From NCBI GenBank assembly GCA_949358305.1, contig OX442316.1:4092001-4156000 (forward strand): DNA of 64,000 nt, read 5' to 3'. How positions within the stretch are numbered: the first letter of the stretch is position 1; the number at the start of each line of letters is the position of its first letter. Source of the stretch: Strigamia acuminata (lineage: Eukaryota; Arthropoda; Chilopoda; Geophilomorpha; Linotaeniidae). The notes under the pieces are model-generated. The model saw only the letters and a program-made list of their open reading frames with translations. It was not told where the DNA came from and ran no database searches. Position numbers and translations under genes: made by a program. Shown here one piece after another: positions 47,243 through 58,714 of this stretch.

Positions 47243-50200
47243 TCAAACATTTACATATTTGTCAATCCAATCTCTGAAAGAACTAATTCGTGTGTAAACT
47301 CCTGGCAAGTTTTCATATGCACATTTAATTCCATGGGAAACAGTTCCTGCTAAAAACCAACGTCCGTCACTTCCTTGAACTGTAAGTGGGCCTCCAGAAT
47401 CACCCTAGAGTAATGAAATTTACACAAAATGTCAATAAACTTGAAAAAAGGTACTTTGTAATAATTTACGGTAAGTTAATTACCTCGCATGAGTCCTTTC
47501 CACCGCGAGAATAGCCCGCACATAAGAAGGAGGATTTAATAGCTTTGACCTGTCCTGCTATCAGAAACATTTCTTGACATTCACTGTTTGATAAAATTGG
47601 TACATCAACATAGTGCAGTGTTGATGGCAAAGCTCCACCTTAATTTTATGAAGAGAAAATGAAAAATATCAGTAGCTGCATTCAAAAACTCTAAAACGTA
47701 TGCAAAACTCGTTTCGTGTTTGTACGTGACGTCATTCCCATTGAATAACATTCCAATGTTATTGTTTGTTACATTAAACAAATGTAACAAACGAAAAATC
47801 GAAATTGTAATTGCTGACAAAAATGGCAGTTTTGAATAAGAGTCGCAGCTCTTAATCGATAAAATACGGTGATCATTGTAATTTTAGTGTGAAGTTTCGG
47901 TTCACAATGCAGTGAAGCAAATTCAGAATTGAAAATTTTTAATTCACTTTTTTCTTAACAGTTTACGTGCAAAATATTGCACGCACTGATTTTCTGCGTC
48001 TAATATTACACCTAATAATGCTAAAATAAAGTATATAAACACTAGTGAACTTATTAACAGTAATTTACAACGCGGTAGCAAAATGTTGATCTATTTCTTT
48101 TGGGAGCATCAAGCTTAGTAATCGCCACCTTAAATGCATGTGCAGAATGTGATGCGCAGTTTGAATTTGGCATTAAGATACTGAGGGCTATCTACAAGTA
48201 TAATCGTGTGGTGTATTTGTACCACAAGGAATTATGCGGGTTTGAGCACAGTTAGGAAGTGCAACAATACAATGCATAAAGTATCATGCAGCTTCCATAT
48301 TTTCCCGTAGCAACAGTTGATCAGGTAATGAAACAATAAAGGATCTTCACTTCTATTAGAGGAGTGAAGGAGACATGTTTTAGGCACAAACTCTTGCCTG
48401 GTTATTTTGCATCTCAGGGCAAAGATGTAAAAAATAACAATACGTGGTTTGTTAATTGAGATGGCAATGAGGTGCGTATGGTAATAACAGATTGTCACTT
48501 CAACTTATGCGATTAATTTACCTGAACTGAGCCTGCCCCATCCACTAACAATAGCTGTTTTTCCTGTGTAATGAGCAGTTTTGGGTGGTAGACACACTGG
48601 TACAATGTGTGGTTGTAAATCGACTGGACGGTCCATCTCCAACAAAGCTATGTCATTTTCAAAAGTGGCCTGAACGAAGTCCCGATGAGCGATCACGCGA
48701 CGAACATTTCGTTGAATAGTTTTGAGGTTTTCGTTTTCATTAGTCAAGTCGTATTCACCAAGCAACACCAGCAGGGAAGCCAACCATCTGGAAGGAAAGT
48801 GAATTTTGTGATTATTTAGTGCAAAAGAAAGAAAAAAAATCATTCCCGGAAGTAATTTTCCAAGACAATTTCTAGAGCGTGCTGCACTTGACTTTTCAAG
48901 GAGAATTAGTCGGATCTGCAGAGCGCAGAAGTTGGTCAAACAATATTAGAAAAGTGTTAATTCTTTAATTCTTTAGAAGAAAGTTTTCTTTCTTTCTTTC
49001 AGTTTTCTTTGCTGCATGAATTATTCATGACAGCTGAACCGTTTCAGAGCCTCAAGCGGACCGTGTGCAAATGTAGCCTCCAGTGCGAGTCATTGGGCCA
49101 ACACTTGACCCATCTGAGTTGTTTTCAAGGATTTCAAATGAGAGTTTTTCTCCCCGCTGTTTAGTATTGTAATTAATTTTGGTAGTTTATCACCTGAACA
49201 ACCTTTCGCTTCCTGAATAATTACTGAATGTGCACTTTATGGCATAATTCTTACCCTGGTTGACAGTGTGCAGCGGTGATAACATACTTCCTGCTAATCA
49301 ATACTCCTCCACATTTTGTTTTTACCACTAAACCAAACCATGTGGCTTCTTTCACTAGTACCTGAACAAAAGAAAAGAAAACAAACAGTTTTAGCATTTC
49401 TTTTTTCAGTCATAAATATCACTAGGTGCATTCAAAAACTCTAAAACGCCTCTAAAACTCGTTTCGTGTTTGTACGTGACGTCATTCCCATTGAATAACA
49501 TTCCCATGTTATTCAATGGGAATGACGTCACGTACAAACACGAAACGAGTTTTGCATATGTTTTAGAGTTTTTGAATGCACCTACTAAATAAATTTGTAG
49601 TAACGTTTTACCTGCCAAGGCCACTGGCCCAAGAAAACCTTTTTTCCACCAACGATTCTTCCAGTAGGAGCTAAAGGACGCACTCCGCAATCTGCACACA
49701 AAAGAAACAAAGACAATGTAACATTTTTTCATACTTTTTGGTGCAACTTTTCTTAATTTTGCGCATAAAAGCGTTTTATAAGCTAATAAAGCGTGCATTA
49801 AAGATTAAATGTATTGAAATAGTTGCTGAATACATTTGTGGCAGTAAACAAATGTGACATCATTTTACGAAAGGTCAGCACCTTTCAATACAAGATACCG
49901 TGATTTTAATGACCAGGCGAGGGTTCGACATAGGGATGGAATCTTGTACACCCGGTAAGATTCCACTAGAGAATCTTTGGAATCTGGAATCTGGAATCTG
50001 GTATCTCAGGACTTGGCTATAATCTTGTGAGATTTTGCGAGATTTCGTGAGATTTTGCGAGATTTCGTGAGATTTTGCGAGATTTCGTGAGATTTTGCGA
50101 GATTTCGTGAGATTTTGCCAAATTTTGTGAGATTTTGCAAGATTTTACAAAATTGGAATCTGTAGAATCTCAGATCTTGTACACATTTTTTACCTCTGGC

Positions 50201-52382
50201 GAGCCCCTTGAAACCAGGGCTTCTTAAACTCAATTTGGGGCTTGCAAAAATGTATGATTTGTATGTATATGTTTATATGCCTGGGGTCGCTTGCAAATTT
50301 CTCGGGTAAAAAGGAGGTCGTGAGTGGAAAAAGTTTAAGAAGCCCTGCTTTAAACTACAAAAAACAAATCAAAACCATAGGCCTTTCGATCAAATGATTA
50401 TCTTCAATGACGGACCATTAAAGTCTTGAAAATCACTTAATTATTGTCATGAAGAAAGTGTGCATCGAGGTAGATGTTTTTTACTTTCAACAGAAGATTG
50501 GTTTATCAGAGACAAATTTAGATAAATGATCCTTCACTTGCTTCCAGCAGTAGACCTACAGGTCACAACGTGTTAAATTTGTCTTAAGCTTTTCAATAGG
50601 AGCATTCAATCGACAATTTTACTTTTCCTTAAATCGCTTAAAGAAGTGAATTCTCGATTGAACACACTGAAAACTGAACTGATTTAAAAAGATGGTGCAG
50701 AAGAGATAAGTCGCTTCTATAAGTCAAAGAAGTGATTTCAATTTCACTTATTTAAATTCTTTCAAGTTGACTTCTCTGAGGGGCGGGTTAAAAAATGTCA
50801 GAGAAGTCATTTCAGACAAATAAGTTAATTCGTCTTTTGAGGATTGATTGCACGTATTGTACTGCCCCGAATTAACGCTGGGTCAGCAGGGATTTAGGAA
50901 ATTATCCTGATTAAACACCGGAGTGGGGGAGGGAGTCAAAAAAATTAATAAACACCCCGGCATTTATTTGAGGCAGTACAGTAATATAAAATTGAAAGTA
51001 CCTTTCGTATAGTCCCACGGCTTTGTTGTAGGCGTAGGCTTTTTTGTTGTCGAGGTTGTTGTTTTGCGAGTTGGTTTTCTTGTAGGTCTTCGAGACGGTT
51101 TTTTCTTTGGAGGCGTTGTGTTTGTTGAAAGCTCAGATGCAGCACCCATTAATGTCTGCATTGAGGGGTTCATTGTGGAAATAGTAGTTGAAAGTGCAGT
51201 TGAAGCTGTCTCTGGAACTGGTAATGCTGCATTGTCTTCTGGAGGTCTATAAGCAACCTCTTGAAAACTAGCAGCGGATTCTACCACAGATACGCTAGAC
51301 GTCGAGTTGGATACATGTACGGAGATTATTGGAAATTTCACAACCGGTTTAACCGATGTCGGTGTGGTCTGAAAGTTTTTGCTTGTGGTACTTTCTGTAT
51401 ACACCACAGTAACTTCACTAGCAACACTAGTCTGACTTTCTTGAACTAGAGTTCCAACGGTTGAAGGCGATGTCTTATTGGTTGCCTTAGCGAAATCGTC
51501 AATAATTTGCTGGATAGCGTGCAGTGGAAAATCATCGGAGTGGTCTCCATTGGGGTTTACTAGTGGAATTTGCAGGATAGATGGTGGATATTCTTGGAAA
51601 TTATTTACATAATTTGCTTTTGGTGTTGTGACTTGTCCATTAACAGTCCAGTGATTACTTAAAGGGGCATAGGTCACTTCCACTGGTAACTTTTCAGTTG
51701 TTCTTTCTACATGTTTATCTACATTTGAAAAGGGTTTGTGCGCCATTGTTGAGCTAGATGCATAACTGGGTCTTCTTGTAACTACGGTACTTGGATTATT
51801 CTGCGATACTTTTGTCCATATTGTAGACGGTGATGGCATTGTGGTCTTACTCGGCGACATAGTTGTCTTCCTCCGCGACACAGTTGTCTTCCGCTTCACA
51901 CTGGGCAAAGTTGTATGAAATTGAGCATTAGTTGACAACTGACTAGAAGTATGCGGTTGCAGTTTGTCGATGGAATTAATTGACACGGGCTCCAATTTGG
52001 CTTCGTCCGGCGGAAGCCGGCAACATGTTCCGAACAAAATCCCTTTCCTACACGGAGCGAGTCCTACGCCTCTTCGGCTGTGGCAGTGCCATATAAAAGT
52101 GCATATGCCTTCCTGACCTTTAGTAAAGCAAGCATTGTTGCCCAATAATCCAATGCGGTCTGTGAATAAATAAATCAAAATGATAGCATAATCATATAAT
52201 TATCTTTTTGTGACCTGTTGTGTAATGAAGTCCAGGTCAAAGTTAGCTTGATTTGTAGGAAGTGAATCTTGTTTCCATCCTTGATTTAACTCACCTGCCA
52301 AAACTGGTGATCTATCTTCAGTTCCAACACACAAATTTACTGCCACCAGCAACATTAGCACTCCAAACCTGCTACAGTGCAT
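47243..52382 (-). CDS. Modular clip/trypsin-type serine protease, 671 aa (filzig/lint-like)
   Basis: Secreted trypsin-like endopeptidase. Seven exons: 52382-52295, 52159-51002, 49691-49612, 49361-49255, 48787-48522, 47638-47484 and 47404-47243; all phases match. Residues 1-20 are a signal peptide. A clip-like knot with six cysteines (40, 49, 55, 66, 75, 76) follows. Then comes a ~330-residue Ser/Thr/Pro-rich linker with a basic [15 protein letters not shown] patch. The protease domain begins at RIVGG (427-431). His474 (TAAHC), Asp523 (NDIALLE) and Ser621 (GDSGGP) form the catalytic triad, and Asp615 predicts cleavage after Arg/Lys. The order, and HCQPG...GEYD, recall the arthropod filzig/lint/notopleural group, which act in cuticle and tracheal matrix remodelling; the exact orthologue is not settled. 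The introns carry two hairpin-type MITEs and a MITE-C copy. Confidence 0.93.
47668..47872. mobile_element. Chimeric MITE: left half hairpin-type, right half MITE-B
   Basis: The left ~90 bp (GCATTCAAAAACTCTAAAAC to CATTGAATAACATT) equal one arm of the hairpin element at 49423. The right part, from TACATTAAACAAATGTAAC to TCGATAAAATACGGT, equals the 3' half of MITE-B (17677 copy). It lies in a protease intron. Confidence 0.7.
49423..49584. mobile_element. 162-bp near-perfect hairpin MITE in a protease intron
   Basis: Two ~80-bp arms from TAGGTGCATTCAAAAACTCT inward to CATTGAATAACAT are almost perfect inverted copies with essentially no loop, flanked by TA. It lies 27 bases from the splice donor of exon 49691-49612, on the 3' side, so the pre-mRNA would carry an 80-bp double-stranded stem. 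Confidence 0.85.
50025..50150. repeat. 20-bp GAGATTTTGCGAGATTTCGT minisatellite
   Basis: About five or six copies of the 20-bp unit in a protease intron, preceded by a short GGAATCT repeat. Confidence 0.9.
50375..50413 (-). ncRNA. Degenerate hammerhead-like motif
   Basis: On the minus strand TTGAAGA, an AATCATTTGATC hairpin, GAAA and GGCC-TA follow in order, with stem I pairing GTCA/TGGT (two wobble pairs). The hammerhead C3 position is T here, so activity is unlikely. It is the closest relative of the 10021 copy. Confidence 0.35.
50855..50985. mobile_element. MITE-C copy next to a splice donor
   Basis: Left end TACTGCCCCGAATTAACGC and right end GCATTTATTTGAGGCAGTAC are inverted termini. 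The right end lies about 16 bases from the donor of protease exon 2 (51002). Confidence 0.75.
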
Positions 52383-52733
52383 CCTTCCCAACTGTAAATG
52401 AAATTTAATACTGAAGAAAAAACATTTCTTATTCATTTTCTAGTTGTTGATGAGTTGTTTGAGTGTGAAAACATGACAACAGGATTGTAAAAAAGAATGG
52501 GGGACCCTTTAGGGTTCATTCTTCATTCCCACATGCTATATTTAGACATAGTTTCCTGCTTTCTCACTTGTTTTACCAAATTGTCATGGTTTAAATTGAA
52601 TTAAATTAAATTAAATGATTTGTTCACTATATAATTAACTCATCAACTCACCAGCAATTATTTTTTTTTTTTTTTAGAAAAAAAAAATTGAGAAAAAAAT
52701 GAATTATTTTAAATATTACCTTACTCACCTTAT

Positions 52734-52871
52734 GAAATCAATAATTTGAGGTGTATAAATCCCTTCCATGATCAACAACGAAATAATAAAAGCACGGAAT
52801 GCTGATCCATTGGTAAAAGATGTGGCGTTGCTTGAAAACCCCCCTAATAGCTGTGAATGACCTCGAGTGGA
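52734..52871 (-). other. Candidate noncoding 5' exon of the serine protease
   Basis: Bounded upstream by an acceptor-like TTATTCCTCTTGTAG and downstream by an excellent donor, ATAAG/GTGAGTAAG. The protease ATG exon itself starts after an acceptor (TTTACAG, ~52393), so a 5' UTR exon is expected. Joining the two does not keep an open frame, so it would be untranslated. Confidence 0.4.
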
Positions 52872-53580
52872 GCCTACAAGAGGAATAAATGGTGTGAGAC
52901 TTTTGAGTTGCGGAAACCGGTTCGGTTGTGCTGTGAGCGCCCTCCGGGTATTCGTGGCCTCGGGGGGTGCAAAAGAACGGGAACAAGCATGAGAAAGACG
53001 CGGAAGAAGGCGGTCACATGTTGGTATGGCCCAATGGCATGACTCGGCAGTGACATGTTTTTCTTCCTCATGACCTACACTCATTAAAGTGGACGAAATG
53101 ACAAAAATGAATTTATGGAAATGTCTTGCAGGAAATTTGCTCGATGCATTTTGAGGGAAACGACAAACTTTCACTCGAAAATTATATTCTTGTTTTTTTT
53201 TTCCTCGATTTAATTTTCGAGTGAAATTGCTCTCATTTAACATGGAACAATGTCAAAATAGAAAAAGTGGAAGTGGGACATCATTTAATGGATTATTATT
53301 GAAAAGTTCAATGGTTTGTTGAACAATTGTTCTTTTTAAAGCGGTTTTTCAATGCTCCTATTGTTTTATTGTTACATTTTGTAATTTCTGCTTTAATTTC
53401 TTCAAGAATGATTGGAATTAGGTGATGGGTTATTAGTGCAAGATTGACAGTTGATTGATGATATCAAGAGGGAAATTATCACTTGTGAAGTGTGGGATTT
53501 AATTTAAAAATTAATTTAGAGGAATTAATTAAAACTTGTAATTTTGAAGGAATTTCACTTTTATTTTTTGAAAAAGTGAT

Positions 53581-53654
53581 GTTTAAATGACAAATACATA
53601 ACTGAAGATGATGTCGAAAGGCCTAACATTTGGTATTGTATTTGTCATTTAAAC
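53581..53654 (+). ncRNA. Hammerhead-like motif inside an 18-bp perfect inverted repeat
   Basis: Arms GTTTAAATGACAAATACA (53581-53598) and its exact inverse (53637-53654) enclose CTGAAGA (53602-53608), a short TGATGTC segment, GAAA (53616-53619) and GGCC-TA. The core sequence fits CUGANGA...GAAA, but stem II is minimal and stem I is interrupted near the core. Confidence 0.4.
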
Positions 53655-53825
53655 AGAACTTTTTTTAGAAAAATTAATTAAACCAAATTAAAAATTAAAT
53701 GAATAAAAAGACTAAGTGCATAGCGCTTGACGATATGGTTCACAAAGGTGTACCCGGTTATTTCATGCTCGGGGAGGTACAAAGGCGGTTTCAACGATGT
53801 TTCTCAATTGGGAAAATTTCAAATA

Positions 53826-54080
53826 CGCGGCTGAGACACCAAGAATATTGTTACGCGTACGAACCGTTCCGATAAGCAGCCGATCCGTAGCGCTTGATTT
53901 GGCTTATAATTCGGTATTTAGTTGCTAAATTTCATCCATAGTACGGTATTGTTTCCGTATTTAACCTCACGAACCATAAACATACACTTCGTTCGTGACG
54001 TTCAGACTTCGCTCATTACATTAAACAAATGTAACGAACGAAAAACCGAAATTGTAATTTCTGACAAAAATCGATAAAAT
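53826..54080. mobile_element. Partial MITE-B copy
   Basis: From TGAGACACCAAGAATATTG to ATCGATAAAATA, nearly identical to the interior of 17677-18005, but lacking the left terminus and part of the right. Confidence 0.75.
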
Positions 54081-55465
54081 ATGTTTACGGAGAGATTCAA
54101 TCTCTGACGATGCAAAAATTAATTTAATATAAAAAATTACATGACACCCACCCCCATCCCTCACTCCATCACCTTAAATAATCATTAATTTAGGAGTTTA
54201 GAAAATCATTGTATTCGTTCTCGTGTAATGAGGATTGTTATAATTTTTTTTGTGTTTATTGTTCTGGTTCTAAAGACAAACGAGCACAGTTTGATCGTCT
54301 AGGGAACCGGAGGAAGTCGTCCTTGTAAGTGACTGAACTTATCACCTAGATTATTGTAACCCATTTCCTTTACATGTACCTGAATTTCCTAAGATTTTTC
54401 ATAGATGACCACCCTTTACGGAGTCAAACAGTGATGCCCACGCTTAAGTTGCTTCATCACGGATCTGGGGCGTGGAAATTTTTCGTGCTGATATCGTGGA
54501 AAATAAATAAAAACACAAATATAAAAAAAACTCGCAACAACTTCCTGAATATTTGACAATTTATGTCGAAAAGAAAATTTTTTTTTTTTGTTTTTCTTTG
54601 GTTTTTTTAACGTGTGGTTTAATTTAATTGACAAACAATTGAAGTCACAATTATGCGCGTGATGGGGACCAGTGTCACAAACCGGATCTTGGAATGCAGG
54701 ACAATTATTTGGATTCACAGAATGAGGAATTGTTCTATTTTCATTGCAGGAAAAGAATTGATTGAAAAAATATTTTTTTTTTTTAAATTTTTGTTGTTGG
54801 TTAATCAGGATTGTAACATTCCTGAGATCTTTACAGGTACTGACTGACCCCTTGAAATGTCAGGGTGAATTGGATGAAGTGGGGTCACATTAGGGTGTGC
54901 ATTTGAGTGAGGGTTGTTGCAAATTTATGCCACTGGTTGTGCGATTCACACTGTTTGGTGTGTTTGCAGTTATTTATTCATTTGAATGAAATTACGGTCA
55001 GAAAGTAAGATGGATGACTTTTTTTTTAGTGTTGAAATCAGGTTTCAACGTGTTTATTTTTTTGTTTTTTTGTAAAAAGTCAGTGATTATTGATTGGGGT
55101 CTACAAGTCATCTGTGGATGACTTACATCACACCTTTAAAACAGTTCGCTGAGTTCAAGGTTGAGTGATTTAAACAGTTACAATGGCGAGTCGCTACTCT
55201 CGCGACATCTTTCGACAATTGTTATTACTGTGCACCGGAAAACAAAATTTGCGGGAATTTTAAATATTTATATATATTAATCATTAGTTGTGGGCAGTGT
55301 TGTTTGATTAACGATTCTGGTGCAGTTTTTACCACTCTTTCGTTTGGTGTTTAGTTTTTGTCGATCGGAACTTTTGTTCTCGAGATATTTGCGGAAATTG
55401 TTGCGCCCAAATTAAATATTATCGCAACTGTGGTACCAAATTTGTTTCACATTTGTTTTAAAAAA

Positions 55466-55500
<35 letters not shown>

Positions 55501-56794
55501 CGAAAAACGAAAAATTTTAATTCGCTTTTCAGTACATTTTGTTTTCTGTTTTGGACGGTGGCGCCATCTATTGGGCACAGAACTCACTTGTAAATAACCT
55601 ACATTTTATCGTGCACAACGTGTTATCATTTTGAATTGGCGTTGTAAATATTTACAATTGCTAGATATTATCTAGTTTCACACTTTTTTCTGCATCTGCT
55701 CTCGTCAGATTCACATCAACTCCTGTTAACAAATTTACTCCGATTTAATTTTTTTTATATTTTTTTTTAATTTTATTAAAGTAGTGATTAATTTTACAAC
55801 ATTTCTCTGATAGAGACACAAATCATTTTCTCTAGTGTCATGATTTAGTGCTTAAACGGCAGCAGAGTGATTTATAACATCAATCTTTCTTTCTAGTTTG
55901 AAGCCTTTAATAAAAGGGGGAAAAATTGACACGAAAAAAATGGACTTTTTCTCAAAATAAAGCGATAAATCTATCGCAACGTAAGACATGTAATGTCCAC
56001 TTGTTTTGGCAATATCAAAATGTAAACGCTTCTTAATTTAAAGGCCAAGTTCACCAATTAAACAATATTTTTTTGATAGTAGCGCGTCATGGCGTCACCG
56101 GGTGAATATTAGGCTTAATTCTCTTTACACGTTATACGTGTGTAATTAGTATACTTTAGGGTTAATAACATTGCGATGAAGCGTATAAATGACAGCTGCA
56201 GCTTCTGTTTAATCTTTTATCGTATTAAAAAAACATTAGGCAGCTTTAATCTAATCTATACAACTGACAATACCATATTAGCAATTTTTATCAAGATTTT
56301 TTTTTTCGTTTCAGATGAGATGGTGAAAAAAAATTTTATTTTATTTTTATTTTTTCTAAATGGGGAATAAAAATTTGTTTTTGAACTTGATAAATATCAC
56401 AATGTGCAAGGTCTTTTTGTGCATTTTGATGAATTTTTTTTGTTTTTTATTAGTGGTGAGTTGATGGTACTGGAATCCTATTCGTAAATCATGGAAGTGA
56501 ATTTTTACAACATGTTTGAAAAAAAAAATGTTTACATGCACACAAACTTAAATACTTTTATTTTTTAATGTTTCAGTAATTACATCCGACATCTTGAACC
56601 GTCAATTTATCGTGATACGATGCGACCAACAGCTAATAAACGTCGTGGAATCTTGAATGTTTGGAAATGTGCAACGAGACATCGTGGAAATGTGAATAAG
56701 ACTGATTTATTTAAAGAAAATCACACTGGATGACGGCATCACCAAAAACAATAGGTAAACGAGAAACAAAGCTAAGTTGATTATTTGATTTGGT

Positions 56795-57215
56795 TCAATT
56801 TTACGGGAAAAAAGTGAAATTTAGTTTAAATTTACGTGAAAAAAGTGAAATTTAGTTTAAATTTACGTGAAAAAAGTGAAATTTAGTTTAAATTTACGTG
56901 AAAAAAGTGAAATTTAGTTTAAATTTACGTGAAAAAAGTGAAATTTAGTTTAAATTTACGTGAAAAAAGTGAAATTTAGTTTAAATTTACGTGAAAAAAG
57001 TGAAATTTAGTTTAAATTTACGTGAAAAAAGTGAAATTTAGTTTAAATTTACGTGAAAAAAGTGAAATTTAGTTTAAATTTACGTGAAAAAAGTGAAATT
57101 TAGTTTAAATTTACGTGAAAAAAGTGAAATTTAGTTTAAATTTACGTGAAAAAAGTAAAATTTAGTTTAAATTTACGTGAAAAAAGTGAAAATTTGTTCA
57201 TTTTTACACGTAAAA
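56795..57215. repeat. 31-bp minisatellite, ~13 nearly identical copies
   Basis: The unit starts ACGTGAAAAAAGTGAAATTT and continues AGTTTAAATTT. Copies are almost perfect. The last unit changes to GTGAAAATTTGTTCATTTTT followed by ACACGT. The same unit and terminal variant recur at 59385-59520. Confidence 0.97.
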
Positions 57216-57929
57216 AAAGATTTTGAGAGGATTTCTGCGTCGAGCGTGCTCCGTAGAAATTGGTGCTCACGCGTCGCCATCGTATAGGACAGCAACCGTG
57301 AGTTTAGAGTTGGGCAAGATCGCTTTGTTGATGGTTAAAGCATCTTGCCAGCTTGATTGAACCGTCCGCCCTCTTCACACGCATCACCAAAGTATATCGC
57401 AGCGTGAAGAAGCGTCAAAATCATACCCAAAGGGACTGTAAACGTTGCAGTTCAGACACTTAACCGCAACGGTTAACCTGCAGGAAAATGGGAGTAACCG
57501 AAGCTTCAAACAAACTTATTTCCACACAAATAACTCGATTTTGATCGGAAATCATGACCCAAAAAATCGAATTCCATAAAACTGGGACATCTGGTCCCCA
57601 AAAGTTAATATAAACAAATTAAAACCCGCTTCAAACCCAAACATTAATCCATCATCAATTACCCTTCAAAACCCCATTTCAACCTCGTTGTTTGATTTTT
57701 TTTCCTAAACCCAACATTCCCAAAGACTTTATTAAAAAAAAAAATCAAAAAAAAATTCTTCTGCCCCTCCTGCCCCCCCTCACCAACAAAACTGGGCAAA
57801 CACTCCACTATTAAAAAGCCGCAAAAAAAAGCGAAATCCAAAGTTTAAAGAGAATCGAGTTACCCATGTTTAAGTGTGACAAGTATAAAACTGAAGGCCG
57901 AGATAATAGCTCTCTTTTTCATCCATCCA

Positions 57930-58560
57930 TTCCCGACGCAGGTAGGCGAACGCATGCCTGCACGCGGCCCGGGTTGACCTGTCAAACAGCTAATAACATC
58001 TCCCGACCCACCACTTGGCGCAGGAGGGGAGTGATTGAGAGGGGTGCTCGCGTGCGGCGCCGCTCATTCCCACGAAACGACGCGGCGCGCATGTAATACC
58101 TCGATCTAATTGCCGCCTGTTGTCAACTCGGAGGCCGCGGGTGTGAGCCCGATTTGCGACCGGCCCCTCGATACACATCGGACGCCCCTGGGCGCCCCGG
58201 CAATAAAAACGGAGCGCGAGAGAGCGCGCGACAAGGGCAAAACCCTGCAGGGATTCGTTCGGAATTGTTGATGAAGAATTTTTTTCATTTTTCTTTTCTT
58301 CTTTTTTTACGTCGGGAGGAGAGAAAAAAAAATGGTGGATCGACCCCGATTGCGCGCCGTTATTAAATTAATGATAGTTTGCGCGCCTTCTGATGGACGT
58401 TAGCAGACGGTTGGTTGTACGCGCCGGTCATTTCGTATGCGTCACGTGCTCCGTTCGCTTCTTGCCAGTGAGCAAGAGCGAGCGACATGCGCAATTATGT
58501 TAATTGACGGCCCCCAGAAAGAAAGAGAGCGGGAAAAAATGGCGAAATCGTGGTGTGATT
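57930..58560. promoter_or_regulatory. GC/CpG-rich island 3' of eyegone, candidate enhancer
   Basis: Sequence complexity and CpG content rise sharply relative to both sides. It contains TTGACCTGTCAAA, TCTAATTGC, TGTTAATTGAC, GTCACGTGC and AATTAATGA, i.e. nuclear-receptor, homeodomain and E-box-like words. No open frame is convincing. The enhancer role is an inference. Confidence 0.35.
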
Positions 58561-58656
58561 CATCCCCTGATTTGATGGTAAGCCCACCTCGGGCGGTGTT
58601 TTGCGATGAAATGTATTTTTATATATTTTTTTTTTTTTTTTAAAAAAAGAAGAGAA

Positions 58657-58666
58657 TTTATTTATT
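58657..58666 (-). terminator. Candidate eyegone polyadenylation signals
   Basis: Two overlapping AATAAA on the minus strand about 50 bases past the stop codon. Confidence 0.5.
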
Positions 58667-58714
58667 TAATGATAAAAAATAGAAGTGAATATTTACACAT
58701 CGAGAATGAGATAT

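Larger units (their letters stand above)
52383..58714. other. Noncoding tract between the protease and eyegone
   Basis: Holds a candidate protease 5' UTR exon (52734-52871), a hammerhead-like inverted repeat (53581), a partial MITE-B (53826-54080), an AAT microsatellite (~55470-55498), the 31-bp minisatellite (56795-57215) and a GC-rich island (57930-58560). Otherwise AT-rich sequence with no supported gene. Confidence 0.55.

Noticed and set aside
56795-57215. CRISPR-like regular repeat array
   Set aside because: The units abut directly with no unique spacers, in a genome with introns: a minisatellite.
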